Both the position numbers and the translations under genes were made by a program. From an uncultured Prevotellaceae bacterium (GTDB lineage: Bacteria; Bacteroidota; Bacteroidia; Bacteroidales; Bacteroidaceae), in NCBI GenBank assembly GCA_902782305.1, contig CACZMV010000026.1, forward strand, positions 1-33,617: a stretch of 33,617 nt of DNA, given 5' to 3'. Below are positions 16,076 through 23,724 of this stretch, piece by piece. Below the pieces are notes generated by a model. It had not been told where the DNA came from. It saw nothing but the letters and a program-made list of their open reading frames with translations, and did not search any database. The first letter of the stretch is position 1; each line of letters opens with the position of its first letter.

Positions 16076-18058
16076 ATGAGTAAGACAACTATTCATCGTG
16101 ACATGCACTATCTGGAGTTGCTCTCTACCTCGTTTCCGACCATTGCATCGGCAGCGACAGAGATTATCAATCTGGAGGCTATCATGAACCTGCCAAAAGG
16201 TACAGAACATTTTCTGGCCGACCTGCATGGAGAAAGCCAGGCTTTCCAACATGTATTGAAAAATGCATCGGGTAATATCCGACGCAAGGTAAGTGAACTG
16301 TTTAGAGGCGACATTCGCGAGTCGGAACGTCGCGAACTATGCACCCTGATTTATTATCCTGAGGAGAAATTGGAACTGATCAAAGCTTCCGAAGAAGATA
16401 TGGACGACTGGTATCACATTACCATCCACCGCTTGGTCAGCGTTTGTCGTGATGTTTCTTCAAAATATACTCGTTCTAAGGTGCGCAAATCGCTCCCTGA
16501 GGAGTTCGCTTATATCATTGAGGAACTGCTTCACGAGCGCACCGACGATATTGACAAGGCCGCTTATGTGAATGTGATTGTCGATACGATTATTTCAACA
16601 GGACGAGCCGACGATTTCATCGTGGCTGTCTGCAACGTCATCCAACGTCTTTCCATCGACCAATTGCACATCTTGGGCGACATCTTCGACCGTGGCCCTG
16701 GTGCTCACATTATTCTGGACACCTTGCGCCAATATCATTCCTGGGACATTCAGTGGGGCAACCACGATATGTTATGGATGGGCGCTGCTGCCGGCAACAA
16801 TGCCTGTATCTGTAATGTGTTGCGCCTCTCATTGCGTTATGCCAATCTCACTACCATCGAGGAAGCCTATGGTATCAACCTTGTACCTCTGGCCACCTTT
16901 GCAATGGAGATCTATGGCGACGACCCCTGCGAGGAGTTCATGCCCAACCTGCTGAGAGGCGACACGATGGAGGAAAAATATCAGCGACTGACCGCCCAGA
17001 TGCACAAAGCCATTTCGGTTATACAGTTTAAGAAGGAGGCTCAGATATTCCATCGTCGTCCTGAATGGAAGATGGAAGACCGTTGCGTGCTGGAGCACAT
17101 CGACTACAAGCGTGGTGTCTATATCGTTGACGGAAAAGAATATGAGATGCGCTCATGCCACTTCCCTACCGTCGACCCAGAGCATCCCAACGAACTCACT
17201 CCTGAGGAATATCAGTTGATGGAACGCCTTCACCATTCTTTCCGCGTCAGCGAGAAATTGCAGAAGCACATCAAGATGTTACTCTCTCATGGTTGCATGT
17301 ATTCCATCTGCAATCAGAATCTGCTCTATCACGCTTCTGTTCCGCTCAATCCCGATGGAACGCTGAAGGAAGTAGAACTTTACAAGGGCGAGTTCTATAC
17401 TGGCAAGGAGTTGATGCATAACATCGGAATGATGGTTCGTTCGGCTTACAATACTGATACGGAAAAAGAACAGCGTCAATATGCGCGCGACTATTTCCTC
17501 TATCTCTGGTGTGGCAAGGATTCTCCCCTATTCGACAAGTCGAAGATGGCTACCTTCGAGCGCTATTTCCTGAGCGACAAGGAAACTTTCAAGGAGGAAA
17601 AGGGAGCCTATTTCCAGTTGCGCGACAACGAAGAAGTGTGCGACCGTATTCTCGATGCCTTCGGCGTTACTGGCAACAATCGCCATATCATCAATGGCCA
17701 CGTTCCCGTTCATGCCTCTAAGGGTGAAAATCCCATCAAGGCCAATGGCAAATTGATGGTGATTGACGGAGGATTCTCTGAGGCTTATCATAAGGAAACG
17801 GGTATTGCAGGATATACGCTGGTTTACCATAGCCGCGGTTTCCAACTTGTTCAGCATGAACCATTTATGAGTGCTAGAGACGCTATCGAAAGAGGGATTG
17901 ACATCAAGTCTACCACCCAACTCGTCGAGCTCTCTGCCCACCGCATGTTAGTGGCTGATACCGACAAGGGCGTTGAACTGCGTTCGCAGGTTGAAGACCT
18001 TCGCGAACTGCTTTATGCTTATCGTCACGGCATCCTCACAGAGAAGAACAAGGTATGA
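16076..18058 (+). CDS. fbp: Fructose-1,6-bisphosphatase, class III
   Basis: The 660-residue cytosolic enzyme hydrolyses fructose 1,6-bisphosphate to fructose 6-phosphate in gluconeogenesis. It is a calcineurin-like metallophosphatase, unrelated to the E. coli class I enzyme. Metal-binding motifs are FLADLHGE (46-53), LGDIFDRGPG and WGNHDMLWMG, with a later NGHVPVHASKGE. The class III type occurs in Firmicutes and Bacteroidetes. Length is normal. The start follows the preceding gene by 4 nt and the stop overlaps the next start as ATGA. Confidence 0.97.
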   Translation: MSKTTIHRDMHYLELLSTSFPTIASAATEIINLEAIMNLPKGTEHFLADLHGESQAFQHVLKNASGNIRRKVSELFRGDIRESERRELCTLIYYPEEKLELIKASEEDMDDWYHITIHRLVSVCRDVSSKYTRSKVRKSLPEEFAYIIEELLHERTDDIDKAAYVNVIVDTIISTGRADDFIVAVCNVIQRLSIDQLHILGDIFDRGPGAHIILDTLRQYHSWDIQWGNHDMLWMGAAAGNNACICNVLRLSLRYANLTTIEEAYGINLVPLATFAMEIYGDDPCEEFMPNLLRGDTMEEKYQRLTAQMHKAISVIQFKKEAQIFHRRPEWKMEDRCVLEHIDYKRGVYIVDGKEYEMRSCHFPTVDPEHPNELTPEEYQLMERLHHSFRVSEKLQKHIKMLLSHGCMYSICNQNLLYHASVPLNPDGTLKEVELYKGEFYTGKELMHNIGMMVRSAYNTDTEKEQRQYARDYFLYLWCGKDSPLFDKSKMATFERYFLSDKETFKEEKGAYFQLRDNEEVCDRILDAFGVTGNNRHIINGHVPVHASKGENPIKANGKLMVIDGGFSEAYHKETGIAGYTLVYHSRGFQLVQHEPFMSARDAIERGIDIKSTTQLVELSAHRMLVADTDKGVELRSQVEDLRELLYAYRHGILTEKNKV

Positions 18059-18411
18059 CCGCACATCGTGTCCTGATAGCCTTGGGTTCCAACCATCGCC
18101 AGCCCGTTTTCATCCAATGGGCCTCTCAGCGAATGGCCGTGCTGTTGCGCAATCCACGCTTCAGTCCTACCCTATGGACAAAGGACATCAAGGGCACTGG
18201 TCGCCTGTACATGAATCGACTCGTTGCAGGCGACACCCTACTCTCTGTCTCTGAAATCGAACAAGTATTGAAGCAATTCGAGGTCGAGGCCCGTCGCACT
18301 CACGATCAGGTTACCATCGACCTCGATTTGATGCAATATGATTCCGACCGCTATCATCTTCGCGACTGGCCACGTCCTTATATCACCAAACTCTATGACC
18401 AGCTCCCTTAA
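18055..18411 (+). CDS. Short HPPK (FolK)-like protein
   Basis: The 118-residue protein resembles hydroxymethyl-dihydropterin pyrophosphokinase, the folate enzyme FolK. It has the opening LIALGSNHRQP, and RRTHDQVTIDLDLMQYD carries the two metal-binding aspartates in the D-L-D pattern. DWPRPYITKLYDQLP resembles the C-terminal PHP.. segment. It is shorter than typical FolK (about 130-160), and the middle pterin-binding part is reduced. A normal folK may exist elsewhere, in which case this would be a divergent paralogue. It overlaps fbp by 4 nt. Confidence 0.65.
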   Translation: MTAHRVLIALGSNHRQPVFIQWASQRMAVLLRNPRFSPTLWTKDIKGTGRLYMNRLVAGDTLLSVSEIEQVLKQFEVEARRTHDQVTIDLDLMQYDSDRYHLRDWPRPYITKLYDQLP

Positions 18412-18431
18412 ACGATAGCTAAAAATCTACG

Positions 18432-19187
18432 TTATTTCCTGACTATCACACTTCCACTTGCCTGATGCGTAGCCAGTATCAATACTTCTGCTATCTGGAC
18501 GTGAGCAGGAGCATTGGCAGCATAGACCGCAACATCGGCAATATCGTCTCCAGTCAAAGGCTTAATGCCTTGATACACTTTTGTTGCACGCTCCTTGTCG
18601 CCATGAAAGCGAACATTACTGAAGTTCGTTTCAACCAAACCAGGCTTTAGCGTAGTCACACGAATGGCCGTATTAGCCACATCAATGCGCAGGCCGTCGG
18701 TCAACGCTTTAACAGCTGCTTTGGTGGCACAATACACATTACCTCCAGCATAAGCCGCATCGCCAGCCACCGAACCAATATTAATAATATGTCCGCTATT
18801 ACGCTCTACCATTCCAGGCACCACAAGTCGTGTCATGGTCAGCAAGCCCTTGATGTTTGTGTCAATCATCACTTCCCAGTCGTTCAGATCGCCTTCATAC
18901 TCAGGTTCTAGACCAAGGGCCAAACCAGCATTGTTTACCAGCACATCTATCTCTTTCCATTCCTCAGGCAGATTGTCAATCTGTTGTTTGGCTTTCTGGC
19001 TGTCTCTCACGTCAAAGGTCAAAATCAACACCTTTGTTCCCTTTTCCTCCAATTCCTTACGGATTTCCTCCAGACGCTTCTCGTTTCTACCCGTCAGAAT
19101 CAAGCGGTCACCATTTTCTGCAAACTTGCGAGCGCAACCAAGTCCTATGCCACTCGTTGCTCCTGTAATCAATACTGTTTTGTTCAT
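18432..19187 (-). CDS. Short-chain dehydrogenase, YdfG-like
   Basis: The 251-residue cytosolic oxidoreductase has a classical SDR fold. The nucleotide-binding motif is TGATSGIG (8-15), with Arg34 in TGR suggesting NADP preference. NNAG is at 85-88 and the catalytic Ser139, Tyr152 and Lys156 (YCATK) are present. The PGLVETNFS segment and the C-terminus are like E. coli YdfG, which oxidises L-allo-threonine and 3-hydroxy acids. Substrate here is unproven. It lies 46 nt downstream of the EptA-type gene on the same strand and ends 20 nt from the convergent folK-like gene, with no clear terminator between. Confidence 0.92.
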   Translation of the reverse strand: MNKTVLITGATSGIGLGCARKFAENGDRLILTGRNEKRLEEIRKELEEKGTKVLILTFDVRDSQKAKQQIDNLPEEWKEIDVLVNNAGLALGLEPEYEGDLNDWEVMIDTNIKGLLTMTRLVVPGMVERNSGHIINIGSVAGDAAYAGGNVYCATKAAVKALTDGLRIDVANTAIRVTTLKPGLVETNFSNVRFHGDKERATKVYQGIKPLTGDDIADVAVYAANAPAHVQIAEVLILATHQASGSVIVRK

Positions 19188-19233
19188 ATTTTCATGTTGT
19201 TAAGTCATAATTCTTTTTTTTTTACTGATATGC

Positions 19234-20760
19234 TTATTCAAACACATCGAAATCCTTGTTGTAGGCGGGCGACTGGATAGACAGCAGGTTCAGCACGGAA
19301 TGGAAAACGAAATGCTGGTCAAGAACAGCAGGTAATTGGCTCGAAGGCTTGTGGTTTCTGAAACCGTCAGAGGTCCATACCAGAAATGGTATTTCATACT
19401 GCACCTTAGGCGCCAGTTTCATGGGCAGTCCGTGCATGAACATCTTGTTCTCGCCAAGCGATTCGCCATGATCAGAAACGAAAATCATGGCACTTTTCCA
19501 ATCGTCCATCTGGCGCAGGGTGCGAATGAGATTGTCAAGCAAATAGTCGGTATAGCGAATGGTATTGTCGTAGGCATTGATGAGTAGGTTGAGGTGTTTC
19601 TCGCCTTCCTCAATGCTATTAGCCACGGGCTTATACACTTCGAATTCCTTGGGATACTTGTCAACATAGCGTGGACCGTGACTGGTGCTGGTATGCAGAA
19701 TGATGAGCACCTTGTCTTTCTTACTAGACATGATGCGCTCACGGAGTCCGGTAAAGAGCAGTCCGTCATAGCGTCGGTCCACCTCAGGATAGAGCTTGGA
19801 AAGTTCCTGGTCGGTCAAATACTCGTCAATATGAATGGGTGGCTCGCCCCAGTTGTAGGTGCGCCACGACACGTCAACACCCATGCGGAAGGCATAGTTG
19901 GGCAGGAGTTCATAGAGGTCGTCGCTATTTTGGGGTTCCAGAATAGCCTTGGTACCAGCAGTAGTATAGGTAGCACAAGAATTGGCTTGGAACACCTTCA
20001 GATCTTTCTGTTTAGACAATAGCGGATTGGTGTCGCGCTTGTAGCCGTAGAGCTGGAAGTTGGCCTTGCGTGCCGACTCACCGATGACGAGCACCACGAC
20101 CGCCTTCTCATGGTCGGTAATCTTACCGTCGGGTAGTTTTATTTCCTCAACCTGTTCATCATGCTGACTGCTTATCACGCGACCGATATTCACCACATAA
20201 GACCAAGGCTGCAATAGTCCACCCAACTCCGTGTCGTGCTGACTGATCCATAATGTCTGGCCGATATTCATGGCGGCAACAACCAATATGATAACCAACG
20301 AAGCGCCACAATAAGCTCCCATTTTCTTGGCACTACCCAAGACTATGGGCTGAAAAATGCAGTATAAGGCGGGAAGGAGTCCAAAGACCAGGATGAACAG
20401 GAACATCCACCAACTGAAGAAAGCTGAAGCTTCTACATATCTGGTATTGAACACGTTTTCAATGGTGGTGGCATCGATAATAGCATGATAGGTAAAAATG
20501 AAGTAGAAAGCCGTAGCGTTGATGACAGAAAAGACTGCCAACAGGATGCGCCCCACCATTCGCAACAACCACATGGCAAGATAGGTCAGCATGAAGTTGA
20601 GCACCAGCATAACCACCATCAGGGAGGTCAGCAGGAACAGCTTTCCACCAAGGCTGGACTCTGAATTCTGAGCCACATAAAGGAAGAACGGAATGTTGTA
20701 GACCAACAGCGTCCAAAGGCTCACAATACTGGAGAAAGTGACTAGCGTTATCTTTTTCAT
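19234..20760 (-). CDS. Phosphoethanolamine transferase, EptA-type
   Basis: The 508-residue inner-membrane enzyme has about five N-terminal transmembrane helices (residues 1-180) and a periplasmic alkaline-phosphatase-like domain. Visible motifs are VVLVIGESARKANFQLYGY (metal-binding Glu), a Thr-rich SCATYTTAGT segment where the nucleophilic Thr is expected, and FVSDHGESLGENKMFMHG (metal Asp and His). EptA-family enzymes move phosphoethanolamine from phosphatidylethanolamine to lipid A or other surface glycans. In enterobacteria lipid A addition lowers sensitivity to cationic peptides; the acceptor here is not known. A weak TATCTTCG element overlaps its start region, so it may be read from the membrane-protein gene upstream. 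Confidence 0.9.
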   Translation of the reverse strand: MKKITLVTFSSIVSLWTLLVYNIPFFLYVAQNSESSLGGKLFLLTSLMVVMLVLNFMLTYLAMWLLRMVGRILLAVFSVINATAFYFIFTYHAIIDATTIENVFNTRYVEASAFFSWWMFLFILVFGLLPALYCIFQPIVLGSAKKMGAYCGASLVIILVVAAMNIGQTLWISQHDTELGGLLQPWSYVVNIGRVISSQHDEQVEEIKLPDGKITDHEKAVVVLVIGESARKANFQLYGYKRDTNPLLSKQKDLKVFQANSCATYTTAGTKAILEPQNSDDLYELLPNYAFRMGVDVSWRTYNWGEPPIHIDEYLTDQELSKLYPEVDRRYDGLLFTGLRERIMSSKKDKVLIILHTSTSHGPRYVDKYPKEFEVYKPVANSIEEGEKHLNLLINAYDNTIRYTDYLLDNLIRTLRQMDDWKSAMIFVSDHGESLGENKMFMHGLPMKLAPKVQYEIPFLVWTSDGFRNHKPSSQLPAVLDQHFVFHSVLNLLSIQSPAYNKDFDVFE

Positions 20761-20793
20761 GCCACGAAGATACGAACAATGCTTAGACTCTAT

Positions 20794-21339
20794 TTATCTT
20801 GGCAAACGTTCCTTGACATTGGTGTAAGCCTTGTAGGAAGTAAAACCGCTGGCCTCGGCAGCTGCCTCTGGTATAGAATTAGGATGCTGAGCCATATAGT
20901 GGTCATAGTAGTCGAAACGCAGACCGTTGACATAGTCGTAGAAACTACCAAAGCGCTCGGCATGCAATATCAAAGGCAACATGGCCAGAAACGTAATGAT
21001 GGCCGCTATCAGATTGGTGGTCTTCCACATTTTCCATTGTTTCACCGTGCCGAAGAAGCAGAATATCAGCGAACCGCAATAGAAATAATAGGTACACGGG
21101 AAATACGACTTCATCAGAAGCCACGCTGCCTCGCTATGGGGATTCAATACATAAGGCAAAAGCACGAGGGCGGTGAGATAAATGCAAACCTGCATCTTAC
21201 GGTCGGGCCAAATGTAGTCTCTACGCTCTTTCGGAGTGCCGCAATTATGGAATGCTCTTACTGCTGAAAACATCATGCACGTCACGATATAAACCGCTGC
21301 CGCCACTCCATACCAATAATAATTATTTGTTTCTATCAT
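20794..21339 (-). CDS. Polytopic membrane protein with AraC-like helix-turn-helix tail
   Basis: The 181-residue protein has about four predicted membrane helices between residues 8 and 125. The tail after the last helix reads FYDYVNGLRFDYY, then SIPEAAAEASGFTSYKAY. This matches the second half of an AraC-type DNA-binding domain (xFxxYIxxLR ... SIxEIAxxxGFxSxxxF). The first HTH and the final FKxxxGxxPxxYR part are missing, and the ORF stops at NVKERLPR. It may be a membrane-tethered regulator or a decayed one. It has its own promoter and is divergent from the deleted histidine kinase. I do not recognise a named family. Confidence 0.75.
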   Translation of the reverse strand: MIETNNYYWYGVAAAVYIVTCMMFSAVRAFHNCGTPKERRDYIWPDRKMQVCIYLTALVLLPYVLNPHSEAAWLLMKSYFPCTYYFYCGSLIFCFFGTVKQWKMWKTTNLIAAIITFLAMLPLILHAERFGSFYDYVNGLRFDYYDHYMAQHPNSIPEAAAEASGFTSYKAYTNVKERLPR

Positions 21340-21363
21340 AATCGTAATTTACCAATTTGATGG

Positions 21364-21371
21364 CAAAGATA
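21364..21371 (-). promoter_or_regulatory. -7 element of the membrane/HTH gene
   Basis: TATCTTTG on the minus strand fits TANNTTTG, about 25 nt upstream of the ATG at 21339. It directly abuts the inverted repeat at 21371-21394. Confidence 0.55.
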
Positions 21372-21394
21372 CACTTTTTTTTGTGATAAAGTGT
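21371..21394. promoter_or_regulatory. Possible operator: ACACTTT inverted repeat
   Basis: ACACTTT (21371-21377) and AAAGTGT (21388-21394) form a 7-bp dyad with a 10-nt centre. It lies where the -33 region of the minus promoter should be, and no normal TTTG box is present there. A dimeric regulator could bind it. Confidence 0.4.
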
Positions 21395-21421
21395 CAATCT
21401 TGATAATTATTTCGTAACTCT

Positions 21422-21447
21422 GCCAAAAACTTGGCGAAGTTACTTCG
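21422..21447. repeat. Two adjacent small hairpins in the divergent spacer
   Basis: GCCAA-AAAC-TTGGC (21422-21435) is followed at once by CGAAG-TTA-CTTCG (21435-21447). They sit upstream of the plus-strand promoter. Their role is unknown. Confidence 0.5.
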
Positions 21448-21473
21448 TCTCGGCAAAAAAAGAAAAGATTTTC

Positions 21474-21504
21474 TTTGTTTTGCTCTCGACTTTTCGTAAC
21501 TTTG
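21474..21504 (+). promoter_or_regulatory. Promoter of the deleted histidine kinase gene
   Basis: TTTG (21474-21477) and TAACTTTG (21497-21504) are separated by 19 nt, a consensus Bacteroidetes promoter. Transcription should start near 21511, just before the ATG at 21522. Confidence 0.7.
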
Positions 21505-21521
21505 CAGCAAAATATGGATAT

Positions 21522-21995
21522 ATGACAATTATAGCATCGATTCTTATCATTCTGGCCTTCTGCCTTTTCATCATTATTCGCCCTCGTGCAGCGATGAGAC
21601 TGGAGGATGCCTATAAAGACCTGGAGCGGGCCAACGAACGGGCTAAGGAATCGTCGCGCATGAAGAGTGACTTCATCCAGCAGATTTCCCACGAGATTCG
21701 CACGCCCCTCAATATACTTTCGGGCTACACCCAATTGCTGACCACGCCCGGCATGCAATATGACGAAGAAACCCTTGACGAAATCAAGCAACAGATAACC
21801 GAGATCGGCATTCCCCATAAGGAGGCCGAGCGCATCTTCGAAGAATTCGTGCAGTTGGACGAATATTACAATGGCACAGGTATCGGTCTGACGGTGGCTC
21901 GTTCCTTGGCTCGTCGTATCGGTGGCGACATCATGCTCGACACAGCCTATATCGGTGGTTCACGTTTCGTCATGACCTTACCCCTTAAACAATAA
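21522..21995 (+). CDS. Histidine kinase with internal deletion of the ATP-binding core
   Basis: The 157-residue protein starts MTIIASILIILAFCLF, one membrane helix. A linker and the phosphoacceptor box SHEIRTPLNILSGYTQLL (His at about residue 57) follow. The sequence then passes directly from DEIKQQITE to IGIPHKEAERIFEEFVQLDEYYNG, which is the end of the G1 box and the F box, and on to GTGIGLTVARSLA (G2). The second dimerisation helix, the N box and the first Asp of G1 (DxGxG) are missing, about 100 residues. ATP binding is therefore unlikely. The reading frame is kept and a strong promoter precedes it, so it may still be expressed. The ATG at 21522 is chosen because a frame-matched start at 21480 lies within the promoter. 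Confidence 0.8.
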   Translation: MTIIASILIILAFCLFIIIRPRAAMRLEDAYKDLERANERAKESSRMKSDFIQQISHEIRTPLNILSGYTQLLTTPGMQYDEETLDEIKQQITEIGIPHKEAERIFEEFVQLDEYYNGTGIGLTVARSLARRIGGDIMLDTAYIGGSRFVMTLPLKQ

Positions 21996-21997
21996 AT

Positions 21998-22300
21998 ATG
22001 AATAAGGTACGCATCACGGCTATCCGCCAAACGGTCTATTCCGACTTGATGGTCCAATATGAGAACCCGATAGATCACACTTGCGATGTAAGCACGGGTC
22101 AGCAATGGATTTCCATTGACGGTCAACGCCCTGAAGGTTTGTGCCCCTCGGCATGGGAATCTATGCGCACCTTTGTGGAATCATTGGCCAAGGGTGAGGG
22201 CAATTTCTACGACGGGTGGATGAAGAATCCGATGAGTGCCATGATCAGTTGTAACGATGGGTTTCGCCCCTTCAGCTTCTATATTGAAGTGGTGTCGTGA
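21998..22300 (+). CDS. TIGR04076-type small protein
   Basis: The 100-residue soluble protein matches my memory of the TIGR04076 family. It begins MNKVRITAIRQTVYSDLM, has a QYENPI segment and a cysteine, then CPSAWESM, and ends with NFYDGWMKNP and SCNDGFRPFSFYIE. Function is unknown; conserved Cys, Trp and Asp suggest a redox or metal role, but that is a guess. It starts 2 nt after the kinase stop and is likely co-transcribed with it. Confidence 0.8.
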   Translation: MNKVRITAIRQTVYSDLMVQYENPIDHTCDVSTGQQWISIDGQRPEGLCPSAWESMRTFVESLAKGEGNFYDGWMKNPMSAMISCNDGFRPFSFYIEVVS

Positions 22301-22330
22301 CTTTTTTTTGCACATATTTTTCTATTTTTC

Positions 22331-22361
22331 TTTGTCATTTGGAAATTATTTCTTATTTTTG
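22331..22361 (+). promoter_or_regulatory. Promoter of dcuB
   Basis: TTTG (22331-22334) and TATTTTTG (22354-22361) are spaced by 19 nt. The leader would be about 24 nt. Confidence 0.65.
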
Positions 22362-22391
22362 CAGACTAGAATAACTTAAAACTATAAAAAT

Positions 22392-23723
22392 ATGACATTA
22401 CTAATGATTCTGCAACTCATGATCGTGCTGGGAGCACTCTGGGTTGGCTCACGTTACGGTAGTCTTGCACTTGGTGCTATTTCGGGTATCGGCCTTGCCA
22501 TTCTTGTCTTCGGATTCAGCTTAAAACCAGGCACTCCCCCGACCGATGTTATCTACATCATCATAGCTGCCGTGACCTGTGCGGGCATTATGCAGGCATC
22601 AGGAGGTATGGACTGGTTGATACAGATAGCCGAGCGCCTTTTGCGTAAACATCCAGACCGCATCACCTTCCTGGCTCCCCTTTGTACCTTCTTCCTGACG
22701 GTATTGGTAGGTACTGGTCATGTGGTTTATACGTTAATGCCGATTATCTGCGACATTGCACTTAAGAAAGGCATTCGTCCTGAGCGTCCTTGCGGTGTAG
22801 CATCTATTGCTTCGCAGGTGGGTATCACTTGTTCGCCCATTGCTGCCGCTGTGGTTGCTTTCGTTAGTATCTCAAACACCAACGGTTTCGACATTACGAT
22901 TCCTGGTGTGCTGATGATTTCCATTCCTGCCTGTGTCTGTGGACTGATGGCAGCAGCTGCCGCTTCCTATCATCGCGGACTGGACCTTGACAAAGACCCC
23001 GTGTTCCAGGCTAAGCTGAAAGACCCTGCACAATATGAGTATATCTATGGTTCATCAGCAACAACCCTCGACAAGGACATTCCCAAAGAGGCCAAGCGTG
23101 CCGTTTACGTCTTCGTTGCAGCTCTCTGCGTCATCGTATTGTTTGCTGCCGTTCCTTCTCTCCTGCCCTCATGGGATGGAAAGTCGCTGAAGATGAACAT
23201 CGTCATCCAGATTGTAATGATCAGCGCAGCTGCCCTGATGATTATCTTCTGTAAGGCATCGCCCAAGAAAGCCGTTGCCGGTCCTGTATGGCAATCAGGT
23301 ATGGTGGCTGTAGTTGCTATCTACGGTATTGCCTGGTTGGCCGACACCTATTTCTCTAATTATATGGAAGAGATGCAGGTAATGCTGACAGACATCGTGA
23401 AGGAATATCCCTGGTCTATAGCCTTCGTATTCTTCTTGGTTTCTGTGCTCATCAACTCACAAGGTGCGGTGGTAGTTGCTATGTTACCCTTGGCTTACTC
23501 CTTGGGAATAGCCGGTCCGATATTGCTGGGTGTGCTCCCATCCGTTTACGGATATTTCTTCATCCCCAATTATCCAAGTGATATTGCCACGGTGAACTTC
23601 GACCGATCGGGCACAACGGTAATTGGTAAATACCTGCTGAACCACTCGTTCATGATGCCTGGATTGATTAGCGTATTTACCTCAACCATTGTGGCTTACC
23701 TCTTGTCAATGCTAATATATTAA
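22392..23723 (+). CDS. dcuB: Anaerobic C4-dicarboxylate transporter
   Basis: The 443-residue inner-membrane antiporter with 10 or more hydrophobic segments belongs to the Dcu family. It follows E. coli DcuB more closely than DcuA: ASGGMDWLIQIAERLLRKHP, GTGHVVYTLMPIICD, IRPERP, YHRGLDLDKDPVFQ, SATTLDK and FDRSGTTVIGKYLLNHSF. DcuB exchanges external fumarate, malate or aspartate for internal succinate during fumarate respiration, which suits a succinate-producing anaerobe. It has its own promoter and the HD-domain gene begins 1 nt after its stop, so the two are co-transcribed. Confidence 0.93.
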   Translation: MTLLMILQLMIVLGALWVGSRYGSLALGAISGIGLAILVFGFSLKPGTPPTDVIYIIIAAVTCAGIMQASGGMDWLIQIAERLLRKHPDRITFLAPLCTFFLTVLVGTGHVVYTLMPIICDIALKKGIRPERPCGVASIASQVGITCSPIAAAVVAFVSISNTNGFDITIPGVLMISIPACVCGLMAAAAASYHRGLDLDKDPVFQAKLKDPAQYEYIYGSSATTLDKDIPKEAKRAVYVFVAALCVIVLFAAVPSLLPSWDGKSLKMNIVIQIVMISAAALMIIFCKASPKKAVAGPVWQSGMVAVVAIYGIAWLADTYFSNYMEEMQVMLTDIVKEYPWSIAFVFFLVSVLINSQGAVVVAMLPLAYSLGIAGPILLGVLPSVYGYFFIPNYPSDIATVNFDRSGTTVIGKYLLNHSFMMPGLISVFTSTIVAYLLSMLIY

Positions 23724-23724
23724 T

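Noticed and set aside
20779-21267. Plus-strand ORF opposite the membrane/HTH gene
   Set aside because: The minus-strand frame has coherent membrane helices, an AraC-like tail and a promoter; the plus frame has none.
21498-21524. Start of the kinase gene at the ATG at 21514
   Set aside because: That ATG is out of frame and meets a TGA after three codons; the ATG at 21522 is in frame with the kinase.
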